This document shows positions 1 through 9,581 of a DNA stretch of 64,000 nt, piece by piece; positions within the stretch are counted from its first letter, which is position 1, and every line of letters begins with the position of its first letter. The notes under the pieces were generated by a model, which worked only from the letters and a program-made list of their open reading frames with translations, was not told the origin of the DNA and made no database searches. This stretch comes from Herbiconiux sp. GTDB taxonomy: Bacteria; Actinomycetota; Actinomycetes; Actinomycetales; Microbacteriaceae. Both the position numbers and the translations under genes were made by a program. The stretch lies in the NCBI RefSeq assembly GCF_023264855.1, contig NZ_JAHFUW010000002.1, forward strand, positions 1-64,000, given 5' to 3'.

Positions 1-702
1 CCCGGCGCCGACTTCCCCGGCCGCACCCTGGGCATCATCGGCCTCATCCTCGCCTTCGTGGCGACCATCGTAGGCATCATCGTCTCGGCGATCGCGCTCA
101 GCCAGTCCCGAGCGGCAGGACTGCGCAACACCCCCGCGCTGATCGGCGTGATCGCCGGATCGGCCCTCACGGCCGTCGGCCTGGTGATCGGCCTGGTGGC
201 CGTCATCCTGGGCATCACCGGCGGGCTTACCGCGATCGGCCTGGCAGCGGGTGCAGGATCCGGCACCTCGCAGGGTCCCGTCGACCCCGAGCCCGTACCG
301 GGAGATCCGCTGCCCGGTGCCGAGGGCACCCCCACCGACGTGTTCGACCTGCGGATCGGCGACTGCTTCCAGGAGGTCGGCGAAGGCGACGATCCGCTCT
401 TCGAGGTCGACGTGGTCGACTGCGCCGAGCCGCACTACTACGAGGTCTTCGACGAGGCCACGCTGCCCGACACCGCCGACAGCGCCTACCCGGGCGACGA
501 CAAGATGCAGGTCGCGGCCGATGCCGCCTGCTACGACGGCTTCGCCGACTTCGTGGGGATCGAGTACGAGGAGTCGTTCCTCGACTACTGGTACCTCTCG
601 CCCACCGAGAGCTCGTGGGAGTCGGGCGACCGCTCCGTGCTGTGCTCGGTGTTCGACCCCGACCACGTCACGACGGGCACGCTGGAGGGCTCGGCCGAGT
701 AG
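1..702 (+). CDS. Septum_form-domain membrane protein, 5' partial
   Basis: The reading frame is open from base 1, so the true start lies upstream; the GTG at 58 is probably internal. The N-terminal part shows two hydrophobic segments (about codons 10-35 and 45-75), as in DUF4190-type membrane anchors. A Gly/Pro-rich linker follows, then an extracytoplasmic domain with the DLRIGDCF and VDCAEPHYYEVF signatures of the Septum_form family, including paired cysteines. The family is common in Actinobacteria and is loosely linked to septum formation; no enzymatic role is known. It is convergent with the ABC permease gene, 45 bases away. Family assignment is fairly sure; function is not. Confidence 0.75.
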   Translation, partial: PGADFPGRTLGIIGLILAFVATIVGIIVSAIALSQSRAAGLRNTPALIGVIAGSALTAVGLVIGLVAVILGITGGLTAIGLAAGAGSGTSQGPVDPEPVPGDPLPGAEGTPTDVFDLRIGDCFQEVGEGDDPLFEVDVVDCAEPHYYEVFDEATLPDTADSAYPGDDKMQVAADAACYDGFADFVGIEYEESFLDYWYLSPTESSWESGDRSVLCSVFDPDHVTTGTLEGSAE

Positions 703-747
703 CGCTCGCCCAGGCTGCTCGGATCGCCCGGCCTCGTCCGCGTCGCG

Positions 748-1623
748 TCAGGACAGGATGTCCTTCGTCGAGAACCGCGCGTACGCCAGCGCCCCGAACA
801 CGGCCACGTAGGCCAGCTGCAGCAGCGCGTTCTCACCGAACGACGACCACTCGATCGGCTGCCGCAGCAGGTCGGCGAAGTCGAGCCAGTGGTAGCTGAA
901 GAGCCACGGATGCAGCCACTCGGTCTGCGAGAGCTGCCCGAGCACCTGCGCCACGATCGAGAGCACCACGGTGGCGGCCATGGCCCCGACCGGCGCATCC
1001 GTCAGTGTCGAGATGAACAGTCCGATCGCGCTCAGGCCGAGCAGCCCCACGGTCACGTAGACGGCGATCAGCAGCGAGCGGCCGAGCGACTCGGCCACGC
1101 TCACGGTGTCGCCCGAGAGCAGGGTCACCGGCCCCACGGGGAACAGCGCGACGCCGATCAGGATGCCGGCCAGCGACACCGTCACGGTCGCGGCCAGGCA
1201 GAACACGGCTGCGGCGGCGAACTTCACCAGCAGCAGGCGGATGCGCCCCACCGGCGCCACGAGCAGGTAGCGCAATGTGCTCGCACTCGCCTCGCCCGCG
1301 ATCGAGTCGCCGGCCACCACGCCCACCGTGAGCGGCAGGAACAGCGGGATCGACACCACCAGCGCGGTCATGGCCACGAACAGGCCGTTCTGCGTGATGC
1401 GGTCGAGGAAGGCGGGCCCGCGCCCGTCGCCCCCGTCGGTGAGACGGATGGCGACGGCGATCAGGATGGGCACCGCCGCGAGCGCGCCCAGCATCGCCCA
1501 GGTGCGCCGCCGCCGGAACAGCAGCCCGAGTTCGGAGAGGAAGAAGCCGAAGCCGACCGAGCGCCGAGCCCGCCGCTGCTCGAGGTCGCCCTGGGCGCGC
1601 GGTGTGGTCTCACTGAGCGACAT
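748..1623 (-). CDS. ABC-2 type transporter permease
   Basis: The 291-residue protein has about six hydrophobic segments and a basic N-terminal cytoplasmic stretch, typical of ABC-2 permeases that act with a DrrA/CcmA-like ATPase. Its ATG start overlaps the end of the ATPase gene by 14 bases, so the two are translationally coupled and should form one exporter. The substrate cannot be told; such pairs export lipids, drugs or peptides. It is the last gene of a three-gene unit that starts with the LolA-like protein. Confidence 0.8.
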   Translation of the reverse strand: MSLSETTPRAQGDLEQRRARRSVGFGFFLSELGLLFRRRRTWAMLGALAAVPILIAVAIRLTDGGDGRGPAFLDRITQNGLFVAMTALVVSIPLFLPLTVGVVAGDSIAGEASASTLRYLLVAPVGRIRLLLVKFAAAAVFCLAATVTVSLAGILIGVALFPVGPVTLLSGDTVSVAESLGRSLLIAVYVTVGLLGLSAIGLFISTLTDAPVGAMAATVVLSIVAQVLGQLSQTEWLHPWLFSYHWLDFADLLRQPIEWSSFGENALLQLAYVAVFGALAYARFSTKDILS

Positions 1624-2794
1624 CGAAACCCTCCCCCGTCAGCGACACGAAGAGGTCTTCGAGCGAGGGCTGCTCCACGGTGAATCCGCGGACGGGGACT
1701 CCGGCGGCCACCAGTGAGGCCACCACCTGCTCGGGAGCAATCCCCTGCGCGAGCTCGGCCTCCAGCACAGTGTCGCCACCTTCGTTCGGTCGCATTTTTG
1801 TGTCCATCCCCGCCTCTTCAGGCACATTTTTGCGACCGATCGCGGGGGCTGTGCCCCCTGCGTCACCTGTGCCCGATGTGGGGGCGAGCGGATCGGGGCG
1901 GAGGCCGAGCGTGCGCAGCACCTCGGCCGCCGGCGCGAGCGCGGCGGCGGTGGTTCGCACGGTCAGACGGGGCGGGCCGGATGCGGCGCGCAGCTCGTCG
2001 AGGCGCCCTTGGGCGACGAGACGGCCCGCGCTCATCACGGCGGCGTGCGTGCACATCTGCTCGATCTCGGCGAGCAGATGGCTGCTCACGAAGACCGTGG
2101 CGCCGTCGGCCGCGAGCGAACGGATGAGGCTGCGCACCTCGCGCGTGCCCTGCGGGTCGAGGCCGTTGGTGGGTTCGTCGAGCACGATCAGCTCGCGCGG
2201 GGCGAGCAGCGCGTTCGCGATGCCGAGCCGCTGCTTCATGCCGAGCGAATAGGCGCGCACGGGCTTGCGGGCGGCATGGCTGAGACCGACGCGGGCGAGG
2301 GCCCGCTCGACGCGCGCCCGCCGGGTGGCCGAGGGGGCGAAGCCGTCGGCGGCATCCAGTCGGCGCAGGTTGGCGGTTCCGGAGAGGAAGGGGTGGAAGC
2401 CGGGGCCCTCGATGAGGGCGCCCACGCGCGGCAGCACCGACCCGAGCGAGCGTGGCATCGATTCGCCCAGCACCGCGATGTCGCCGGAGGTCGCGGTGGC
2501 GAGGCCGAGGAGCATCCGGATCGTGGTGGTCTTGCCCGATCCGTTGGGCCCGAGGAAGCCGAACACCGCACCGTGGGGCACGGCCAGGTCGATGCCGTCG
2601 ACCACGGTCTGCCGCCCGAAGCGCTTGGTCAGCCCCCGTGTGCGGATGGCGAAGTCACCGGTGGCGAACGGATCGCCGTCCATGTCGCTGCCGGCCCGTG
2701 CGTCGAAGTCGCGGCCCGGCTCCTCGCCGGGTGCGTCGCTCCCCTCAGCGCGGGGAACCGACGGGGCCTCGGTGCCCGCCGCGGAACCGGTCAC
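1610..2794 (-). CDS. ABC exporter ATP-binding protein
   Basis: This is a nucleotide-binding subunit with Walker A (GPNGSGKTT), the signature YSLGMKQRLG, Walker B (LIVLDEPTNGLDP) and the H-loop (SSHLL). The GTG start at 2794 overlaps the stop of the LolA-like gene (GTGA). About 45 residues precede the ATPase domain and are low-complexity. The C-terminal region, normally a short linker before the pSLEDlFvsLTG tail, carries about 40 extra residues. Part of these (positions 1786-1839) is encoded by an imperfect palindrome (see the repeat entry). It pairs with the downstream permease. Confidence 0.85.
   Translation of the reverse strand: MTGSAAGTEAPSVPRAEGSDAPGEEPGRDFDARAGSDMDGDPFATGDFAIRTRGLTKRFGRQTVVDGIDLAVPHGAVFGFLGPNGSGKTTTIRMLLGLATATSGDIAVLGESMPRSLGSVLPRVGALIEGPGFHPFLSGTANLRRLDAADGFAPSATRRARVERALARVGLSHAARKPVRAYSLGMKQRLGIANALLAPRELIVLDEPTNGLDPQGTREVRSLIRSLAADGATVFVSSHLLAEIEQMCTHAAVMSAGRLVAQGRLDELRAASGPPRLTVRTTAAALAPAAEVLRTLGLRPDPLAPTSGTGDAGGTAPAIGRKNVPEEAGMDTKMRPNEGGDTVLEAELAQGIAPEQVVASLVAAGVPVRGFTVEQPSLEDLFVSLTGEGFDVAQ
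1786..1839. repeat. Palindrome inside the ABC ATPase gene
   Basis: Arms TCGGTCGCA (1786-1794) and TGCGACCGA (1831-1839) are perfectly complementary. Inside them lie unpaired T-tracts and then GTG/CAC, which can pair again. The A/T-rich stretches stand out in a GC-rich gene. The segment is read in frame and gives a Lys/Met/Glu-rich linker unlike the Ala/Val/Leu-rich surroundings. It looks like an element inserted in frame into a tolerant linker; this is inference. Confidence 0.5.
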
Positions 2795-3951
2795 TGCCCG
2801 GCTGCCGCCGACTGCAGCGCCTCGGCCGGCACGGCGCCGGCCAGCACGCGGCCGTCGTCGGTGAGCAGCACCGACACGAGCGCGGTCTGCAGCACCTGGC
2901 CGCCGTCGACCGGCGTGAGCAGCTGCGCGATCAGCGGCGACGACGTGAGGTCGGCCGAGTCGGCTCCCACGGGGAGCGCGACGATCGTGTTCCAGCCCTC
3001 GCCGGTCACGACGGGTTCCGGATGCGCATCCGCGCCCTGGGGGGCCGCGGCGTGGTCGCCCGAGCCGTCTCCGGCATCCGTCGGCAGTGCCTTCTCGGTC
3101 ACCGCGGCGCCCTCGGGCGGGGTGAAGTCGAACAGGTCGGCCGATGGCGTGTCGAGCGAGAGCGAGCTGAAAGCGACGGAGAAGGCCGGCGTGGACGCCC
3201 CGCGGGCGAGCACCTCGACGCTCAACGGCAGGCCGGTCTCGGAGTCGACGGCGATCGAGACCGAGCCGACGAGGGTTTCGGATCCGCGCGGAGTCAGCAC
3301 GAGGTCGTAGGCGCTGCGGCCTGCCACCTCGGTGTCTGCGCCGAGCGAGACGTCGGTGGAGGGGTCGACCGCGTCGAGGAAGCCCTGGGCGAGTTCGGCC
3401 GGTGTCTGCACGGTGCCGGATGCCTCGGGGGCGCCCGCGCCGTCGCCGTCGCCGGAGCCGGCGTCGGCCGGGATGCTCGAGTGCACCACGGTGTTGTCGC
3501 TGGAGTCGTAGAGCCACAGCTCGGAGCCGTTGCGGATGGCGTCGCGCTCGGCCAGCTGGTCGAGCACCTGCACGCGGGCCTTCGTGGGCCCGTCGGCATA
3601 GACGCGGGCGGAGTGGCTGCCGGTGAGCAGCTCGAGAGCGGCCGACACGGTGGAGTCGGTGCTCGCGTCGCCCGATCCGGAGCCGTCCGATGAGCCACCG
3701 GATGCACCGGACGACGAGCCGCCCGGCACCGAGGAGAGGTCGGGCAGCCCGAGGTCGGCCGTCTGCTCGACGGTGCCCGAGAAGGTCTGCACGTCGGCCT
3801 GAGCGGCCAGCTCGAGAACCTGCTGCGCGGTCTTCTCGGGGAGGTCTGCGGATGCTCCGGCCGCGAACGCGCCGCCGGTCACCACCACGGCCACCACGGC
3901 GGGCACCGCCACTGCCGGAACCCATCGCTGCCACTTCGCCGTCGCTGCCAT
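2791..3951 (-). CDS. LolA/RseB-like exported protein
   Basis: A membrane-spanning or signal segment (about residues 10-33) is followed by a region resembling the LolA/DUF2092 fold: paired TFSGTVEQTADLGLPDL and later GRSAYDLVLTPRG, with a long Ser/Gly/Asp-rich insert. Actinobacterial members are exported and may bind lipid or sense the envelope. No lipobox cysteine is visible. I chose the ATG at 3951 because an AGGAGA stands 11 bases upstream; the GTG at 3960 would sit too close to it. Its stop overlaps the ATPase start, so protein, ATPase and permease probably work together in envelope export. Confidence 0.65.
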   Translation of the reverse strand: MAATAKWQRWVPAVAVPAVVAVVVTGGAFAAGASADLPEKTAQQVLELAAQADVQTFSGTVEQTADLGLPDLSSVPGGSSSGASGGSSDGSGSGDASTDSTVSAALELLTGSHSARVYADGPTKARVQVLDQLAERDAIRNGSELWLYDSSDNTVVHSSIPADAGSGDGDGAGAPEASGTVQTPAELAQGFLDAVDPSTDVSLGADTEVAGRSAYDLVLTPRGSETLVGSVSIAVDSETGLPLSVEVLARGASTPAFSVAFSSLSLDTPSADLFDFTPPEGAAVTEKALPTDAGDGSGDHAAAPQGADAHPEPVVTGEGWNTIVALPVGADSADLTSSPLIAQLLTPVDGGQVLQTALVSVLLTDDGRVLAGAVPAEALQSAAAGQ

Positions 3952-4034
3952 GCCGATCACATCTCCTGCTCGTGCGGGCCCGCTCGATGCGGCTCGCGTG
4001 CTGTGGCGGCGACGATACGCCGCGAAGCCGGGAG

Positions 4035-4445
4035 TCAGCTTCGGATGCGCAGGATGACCCGTGTCTTCTGGCCGCGGGCGACCAGGCGCTCGATGAAGAG
4101 GAAGATGCGGTATTCGGCCCGGTACTTGCGGGCGAACACCTCGCCGGCGGCGGCCACCTCGGCCGGGTCGTCGTGGATGGTGGCGACGGCCTCGACCGGC
4201 GGCACCGACTCGTCGACCTTGCCCGAGCGGCTGCAGGGGCGAAGCTCTACCCGTCCGCTGTTGCGCAGGCGCTTGACCTTGCCGCTGCCGGCGGGCGTCG
4301 TGACGAGCAGTTCGTCGCCCTCGCGCGCGATCCAGACCGGCGTCGACACCGCCTCGCCCGTGCGGCGGAACGTACTGAGCGAGACGAAGCGCTCGTCGCC
4401 GAGGGCGAGCAGGGCGCCGGATGCGGGCGCAGCGGATGAGGTCAT
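4035..4445 (-). CDS. PPOX-class F420-dependent oxidoreductase
   Basis: The 136-residue protein has the split-barrel FMN/F420-binding fold. Visible signs are the opening ALGDERFVSLSTFRRTGE, the TPVWI strand, the KVKRLRNSGRVELRPC segment and the C-terminal RYRIFLFIERLVAR-like end. Actinobacterial members of this class reduce substrates with F420H2; the substrate is unknown. The ATG at 4445 (MTSS) was preferred over the upstream start at 4490 because it begins just before the conserved fold. It is transcribed divergently from purL. Confidence 0.75.
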   Translation of the reverse strand: MTSSAAPASGALLALGDERFVSLSTFRRTGEAVSTPVWIAREGDELLVTTPAGSGKVKRLRNSGRVELRPCSRSGKVDESVPPVEAVATIHDDPAEVAAAGEVFARKYRAEYRIFLFIERLVARGQKTRVILRIRS

Positions 4446-4544
4446 GCGCGCGAGCCTACGCCCCCATGCCTCCGCAGAATCCCTCCACAATCGCGGCTCT
4501 CTCCACAGGTCGCCGTCGCGGGCCGCCGCCGAGCGCCGGGCCGG

Positions 4545-4550
4545 TAGAAT
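4545..4550 (+). promoter_or_regulatory. Probable -10 box of purL
   Basis: TAGAAT matches the actinobacterial housekeeping -10 element and lies 54 bases before the purL GTG. No clear -35 box is seen. An identical hexamer precedes mnhA at 40063. Confidence 0.4.
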
Positions 4551-4604
4551 CGAGGCGCATCCCTCCCCTGCACAACACCCCGCAACTCAAGGAGTCCTGG
4601 CCGC

Positions 4605-6899
4605 GTGAGCAATGCCGATACCGTCTCGAACGCCCTCGCGACCCCCGAGCGGGAGCAGCCCTACGAAGCGCTGGGCCTGAAGGCCGACGAATACGCGAAG
4701 ATCCGCGAGATCCTGGGCCGCCGCCCCACCAGCGGCGAGCTGGCCATGTACTCGGTGATGTGGAGCGAGCACTGCTCGTACAAGTCGTCGAAGATCTACC
4801 TGCGCCAGTTCGGCCAGAAGGTCAGCCCCGCTATGCAGAAGAACCTCATGGTGGGCATGGGTGAGAACGCCGGCGTGGTCGACGTGGGCGAGGGCTGGGC
4901 CGTCACCTTCAAGGTCGAGTCGCACAACCACCCCTCGTACATCGAGCCGTTCCAGGGCGCCGCGACCGGCGTGGGCGGCATCGTGCGCGACATCATCTCG
5001 ATGGGCGCCCGCCCCGTGGCCGTCATGGACCAGCTGCGCTTCGGCGCCATCGACAACCCCGACACCGCGCGCGTGGTGCACGGTGTCACGAGCGGCATCT
5101 CCTTCTACGGCAACTGCCTGGGCCTTCCGAACATCGGCGGCGAGACCTACTTCGACAAGGTGTACCAGGGCAACCCGCTGGTCAACGCGCTCTCGGTGGG
5201 CGTGCTCCGCCACGAAGACCTGCACCTGGCCAACGCCCGGGGCGTGGGCAACAAGGTCGTGCTGTTCGGGGCCCGCACCGGCGGCGACGGCATCGGCGGG
5301 GCATCCATCCTCGCCTCCGACACCTTCTCGGCCGGTGGGCCCACCAAGCGCCCCGCCGTGCAGGTGGGCGACCCCTTCGCCGAGAAAGTGCTGATCGAGT
5401 GCTGCCTCGAGCTCTTCCGCGGCGAACTGGTCGAGGGCATCCAAGACCTCGGCGCCGCCGGCATCTCCTGCGCTACCTCCGAGCTCGCCTCCAACGGCGA
5501 CGGCGGCATGTTCATCGAGCTCGAGAAGGTGCTGCTGCGCGATCCCTCGCTCACCGCCGAAGAGATCCTGATGAGCGAGAGCCAGGAGCGGATGATGGCG
5601 GTCGTCACGCCCGAGAAGCTCGAGGGCTTCCTCGCGGTCACCGCGAAGTGGGACGTCGAGACCAGCGTGCTCGGCGAGGTCACCGACACCGGCCGTCTCG
5701 TCATCAACTGGCACGGCGAGGAGATCGTCAACGTCGAGCCGCGCACGGTCGCGGTCGACGGGCCGGTCTACGAGCGCCCCGTGGCCTACCCCGCGTGGAT
5801 CGACGCCCTGCAGGCCGACTCCGCCGCGCGCCTGCCGCGCGCGACGTCGGGCGAGGAGCTCCGTGAGCAGTTCCTGCGCCTGCTCGGCTCGCCGAACATG
5901 GCGTCGAAGGAGTGGATCACCAACCAGTACGACCGCTACGTGCTCGGCAACACGGCACTCTCGTTCCCCGACGACGGCGGCATGATCCGCGTCGACGAGG
6001 AGTCGGGTCTCGGCTTCGCCCTGGCCTCCGACGCCAACGGTCGCTACTGCCAGCTCGACCCCTACCGTGGTGCGCAGCTCGCGCTGGCCGAGGCCTACCG
6101 CAACGTCGCCGTCACGGGCGCGACGCCCGTCGCGGTCTCCGACTGCCTCAACTTCGGCTCCCCCGAGAACCCCGAGGTGATGTGGCAGTTCTCGCAGGCC
6201 GTCGAGGGCCTGGCCGACGGATGCCTCGAACTCGAGATCCCCGTCACCGGCGGCAACGTCTCCTTCTACAACCAGACCGGCTCGCAGCCGATCCACCCCA
6301 CGCCGGTCGTCGCCGTGCTCGGCGTGATCGACGACGTGGCCCGCCGCATCCCGTCCGGCTGGCAGGACGAGGGCGACAACCTCTACCTGCTCGGCACCAC
6401 CCGCGCCGAGCTCGACGGATCGGCCTGGGCCGGCGTCATCCACGACCACCTCGGCGGCCGCCCGCCGCAGGTGTCGCTCGCCGACGAGGAGAACCTGGCG
6501 GGCCTGCTGCGCGCCGGCGCCGTCGAGGCGCTGATCGACTCGGCACACGACCTCTCCGACGGCGGACTCGGCCAGGCACTGGCCGAGTCGGTGCTGCGGT
6601 TCGGCATCGGCGCCCGGGTGTGGCTCGACGAGATCATCGAGCGCGACGGGGTGTCGGCATCCGACGCCCTGTTCAGCGAGTCGACCGCCCGCGTGCTGGT
6701 GGCCGTGCCGCGTGAAGACGACGTGAAGTTCAAGGGCCTGTGTGCGGGCCGCGGCTACCCCGTGCTGCGCATCGGCGTCACCGACGCCGAGAGCGACACC
6801 CTCGAGGTGCAGGGCCTGTTCTCCGTCTCGCTCGCCGAACTCGGCGGCGCCCACCGAGCCACCCTCCCCGCAGCCTTCGGTCCGGTCGTCGGCGGCTGA
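4605..6899 (+). CDS. purL: Phosphoribosylformylglycinamidine synthase subunit PurL
   Basis: This enzyme makes FGAM from FGAR with ATP and ammonia in purine synthesis, normally with PurS and PurQ, which are not in this window. At 764 residues it has the length of the stand-alone small PurL. Hallmarks are [12 protein letters not shown] near residue 50, [20 protein letters not shown] near 105, and the second-half DCLNFG and [11 protein letters not shown] motifs of the duplicated AIRS-like fold. The GTG start is set by AAGGAG about 11 bases upstream. purA lies 24 kb away. Confidence 0.97.
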   Translation: MSNADTVSNALATPEREQPYEALGLKADEYAKIREILGRRPTSGELAMYSVMWSEHCSYKSSKIYLRQFGQKVSPAMQKNLMVGMGENAGVVDVGEGWAVTFKVESHNHPSYIEPFQGAATGVGGIVRDIISMGARPVAVMDQLRFGAIDNPDTARVVHGVTSGISFYGNCLGLPNIGGETYFDKVYQGNPLVNALSVGVLRHEDLHLANARGVGNKVVLFGARTGGDGIGGASILASDTFSAGGPTKRPAVQVGDPFAEKVLIECCLELFRGELVEGIQDLGAAGISCATSELASNGDGGMFIELEKVLLRDPSLTAEEILMSESQERMMAVVTPEKLEGFLAVTAKWDVETSVLGEVTDTGRLVINWHGEEIVNVEPRTVAVDGPVYERPVAYPAWIDALQADSAARLPRATSGEELREQFLRLLGSPNMASKEWITNQYDRYVLGNTALSFPDDGGMIRVDEESGLGFALASDANGRYCQLDPYRGAQLALAEAYRNVAVTGATPVAVSDCLNFGSPENPEVMWQFSQAVEGLADGCLELEIPVTGGNVSFYNQTGSQPIHPTPVVAVLGVIDDVARRIPSGWQDEGDNLYLLGTTRAELDGSAWAGVIHDHLGGRPPQVSLADEENLAGLLRAGAVEALIDSAHDLSDGGLGQALAESVLRFGIGARVWLDEIIERDGVSASDALFSESTARVLVAVPREDDVKFKGLCAGRGYPVLRIGVTDAESDTLEVQGLFSVSLAELGGAHRATLPAAFGPVVGG

Positions 6900-6932
6900 C
6901 CCGCCTCCCCCCGCGGGGCGTGAGCGAAGGGC

Positions 6933-7268
6933 TCAGGAGGGGTCGGCGGCGGCGATCTTCTCGTGGTGGTGGATGACCTCGGCCACGATGAAGTTGAGGA
7001 ACTTCTCGGCGAAGGCCGGGTCGAGGTGCGACTCCTCGGCGAGACCGCGCAGGCGCTTGATCTGGCGGGCCTCACGCTCGAGGTCGGCGGGCGGCAGGCC
7101 GAACTCGGCCTTTAGGCGCCCCACGCCCTGCGTGAACTTGAACCGCTCGGCGAGCAGGTGGATGAGGGCCGCATCGATGTTGTCGATCGACTCGCGGATG
7201 CTCTCCAACCGCGCGTAGACATCCGCGTCGCCGTCGTAGCCGCCGTTCGGGTGCACCTGAGAATCCAT
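6933..7268 (-). CDS. Chorismate mutase (AroQ class)
   Basis: The 111-residue all-helical protein converts chorismate to prephenate for Phe/Tyr synthesis. It has the AroQ layout: LESIRESIDNIDAALIHLLAERFKFTQGVGRLKAE, then DLEREARQIKRLRGLAEE and a third helix with FLNFIVAEVIHHHEKI. The catalytic Arg, Lys and Gln/Glu positions appear to be present. No signal peptide is seen, so it is the cytosolic form. It stands alone between purL and a DMT transporter gene. Confidence 0.88.
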   Translation of the reverse strand: MDSQVHPNGGYDGDADVYARLESIRESIDNIDAALIHLLAERFKFTQGVGRLKAEFGLPPADLEREARQIKRLRGLAEESHLDPAFAEKFLNFIVAEVIHHHEKIAAADPS

Positions 7269-7277
7269 ACGAGAACT

Positions 7278-8249
7278 CTAGCCAGCTTCGCCGGAGCCCT
7301 CACGCGCCGAGGCCGTGGCGGCCGCGCGGGGACGCGAGGGCAGGTGCAGCCGCCCCTGCGCCAGCAGGATGCCGAGGAACACCAGTAGCGCACCGAGCGG
7401 TGCGTTCCAGCTCAGCGTCTCGCCGAGCAGCACGATGCCGAGGAACACCCCCACCACAGGAGTGACGTAGGTGACCGTCGAGGTGGCCGTCGGACCCCAG
7501 GCGTTCAGGATGTTCATGTACCAGAGGTAGGCCACTCCGGTGCCGAGCACCCCGAGCAGCACCAGGCTGAGCACGATCGGCAGGTTCAGCGTGATCGGCC
7601 CCAGCGCCACCACGGGCGTGAGCACGAGGAGGATGAGCGCGCCCATCCCCACCTGGAGGAATGCCGCCGTCAGCCCCGAGACCGGATGCCGGCTCGACAC
7701 GAAACGCCGGATGTAGCCGAAGGTGAAGCCGTAGCAGACAGCGGCCCCCAGGCAGGCGAGCTGCCCCGCGAGTTCGAGCGCGAGATCGCCGTGCGCCGCC
7801 TGGTTCGTGGCGAACGACCACGGCCCGATGATCACGACCACACCGACAATGCCGGCAACCACGCCGAACACCCGCGAACGGTTGAGCTTCTCGACCCGGA
7901 ACGCCAGGGTCACCATCAGCGCTGTGGTGATGGGCGTGACCGCGTTGTAGATGCTGGCCAGGCCCGACGAGACGTATTGCTCCGCCCAGGCGAACAGCAA
8001 GTAGGGGGCGGCGCATCCGGTGAGGCCGATCACCACGAAATGCAGGTAGACGGCCGGCGTGCGCGGCATGCGGGTTCGCGTGACCAGGATGAGCACACCG
8101 AGCGTGAGCCCGCCGAGCACGAGCCGAGTCCACGCGACCTGCCCGAACGAGATGCCCTCGAGGGCGACCTTCATGAAGAGGAAGCTCGCTCCCCACAGCA
8201 GTCCGAGCGCGGAGAACTGGAGGACTACGGAGAGGCGGTTCGGTGTCAC
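7278..8249 (-). CDS. EamA/DMT-family transporter
   Basis: The 323-residue protein has about ten hydrophobic helices in two EamA repeats. Typical motifs are LLWGASFLFMKVAL near the start and the repeat-two LGVLGTGVAYLWYMNIL and SYVTPVVGVFLG-like segments. Members export metabolites or amino acids; the substrate is not predictable. The last 30 residues are a basic/Ala-rich cytosolic tail. Confidence 0.85.
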   Translation of the reverse strand: MTPNRLSVVLQFSALGLLWGASFLFMKVALEGISFGQVAWTRLVLGGLTLGVLILVTRTRMPRTPAVYLHFVVIGLTGCAAPYLLFAWAEQYVSSGLASIYNAVTPITTALMVTLAFRVEKLNRSRVFGVVAGIVGVVVIIGPWSFATNQAAHGDLALELAGQLACLGAAVCYGFTFGYIRRFVSSRHPVSGLTAAFLQVGMGALILLVLTPVVALGPITLNLPIVLSLVLLGVLGTGVAYLWYMNILNAWGPTATSTVTYVTPVVGVFLGIVLLGETLSWNAPLGALLVFLGILLAQGRLHLPSRPRAAATASAREGSGEAG

Positions 8250-8262
8250 TCAGCGAGGCTAC

Positions 8263-8326
8263 CGCGTGGGTGCGACACCGCACCCACGCGAGCATCCATG
8301 CATCCGGAATTGGCTCTCCCGGATGC
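8263..8326. terminator. Two strong hairpins downstream of ohr
   Basis: CGCGTGGGTGCG (8263-8274) and its perfect complement (8279-8290) form a 12-bp stem with a 4-base loop. GCATCCGG (8300-8307) and CCGGATGC (8319-8326) form a second stem. Both lie between the ohr stop and the DMT transporter start and probably end ohr transcription. No T-tract follows, as is usual in actinobacterial terminators. Confidence 0.6.
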
Positions 8327-8337
8327 CAGAACGGCAG

Positions 8338-8757
<420 letters not shown>

Positions 8758-8831
8758 ACTGCTAGTTGACCACCACGAGCGCCGACGGCCAAACGCGTAT
8801 CGGGCGCGCCGCGCATCCGTTCAGCACTTGT

Positions 8832-9473
8832 TCAGCGGTTGCTCAGAACGACGGGTCGCCCGCCGCCCTGGGCCCGCACCCGCTCGAGCAGACCCTCGCG
8901 CACGGCGGGCCAGTCGTCGACGATCACCGAGAAGACGGCCGAGTCACGCCAGGATCCGTCGGCCCGCAGCACATCGCGGCGCACGATGCCCTCGAAGGTG
9001 GCCCCGAGCTTGGCGATGGCCGCCCGCGAACGCTCGTTGCGCACGTCGGCCTGGATCTTGACCCGCCCGATCCCGTGGTCGAACGCCTCGCCCAGGATGA
9101 GCAGCTTCGCCTCGGGGTTGACCACCGTTCCCCACACCCGGGGGTCGTACGCCGTCCAGCCGAGGTGAGCGGCCTCGCGCGCGAGCTCGAAGTCGCCGAG
9201 CGTCGAGGTGCCCACCAGCACGCTGTCGTCGGGACCGCCCTTCAGACGGATGCCGTAGGGGTTGCCGGACTCCCAGGCGTAGTAGTCCTCGGCCCAGTCG
9301 GCGAAGCCGGCCTCGCTGCCGCGGTACCCCTTCGGGCCGCCCCCGTACCCGCCGGCGAAGACCTCCGGATGCCCGATCGCCCGGTACAGCTCGGGCAGGT
9401 GCGCCCGGGTGAGCGGCTCGAGGCGGATGGACCCGCCCTCCAGGACGGCGGGAGCGGGGCGCTGGGCGGTCAT
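8832..9473 (-). CDS. GNAT-family N-acetyltransferase
   Basis: The 213-residue RimJ/RimL-like protein opens with IRLEPLTRAHLPELY. The acetyl-CoA-binding part is around EAFDHGIGRVKIQADVRNERSRAAIAKLGA, and the C-terminal part has FEGIVRRDVLRADGSWRDSAVFS. Such enzymes acetylate protein N-termini, antibiotics or small metabolites; the acceptor cannot be told here. It is a single gene, divergent from the DinB-like protein. Confidence 0.85.
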   Translation of the reverse strand: MTAQRPAPAVLEGGSIRLEPLTRAHLPELYRAIGHPEVFAGGYGGGPKGYRGSEAGFADWAEDYYAWESGNPYGIRLKGGPDDSVLVGTSTLGDFELAREAAHLGWTAYDPRVWGTVVNPEAKLLILGEAFDHGIGRVKIQADVRNERSRAAIAKLGATFEGIVRRDVLRADGSWRDSAVFSVIVDDWPAVREGLLERVRAQGGGRPVVLSNR

Positions 9474-9581
9474 GCACCGATTCTGCCACCCGCCTCCGTC
9501 ACGGGCGCCGCACCCGCGCTGCGGTCGCGTCTACTACCGCCATGGACGCCCACCACCCTCGGGCTGTGCCACGATGAACCC

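Noticed and set aside
2795-3934. Upstream extension of the ABC ATPase frame
   Set aside because: It lies across the LolA-like gene, is Arg-rich without any domain, and the GTG at 2794 fits a GTGA overlap.
4587-6854. A 755-codon open frame antisense to purL
   Set aside because: PurL on the plus strand has all family motifs; the antisense frame has low-complexity composition only.
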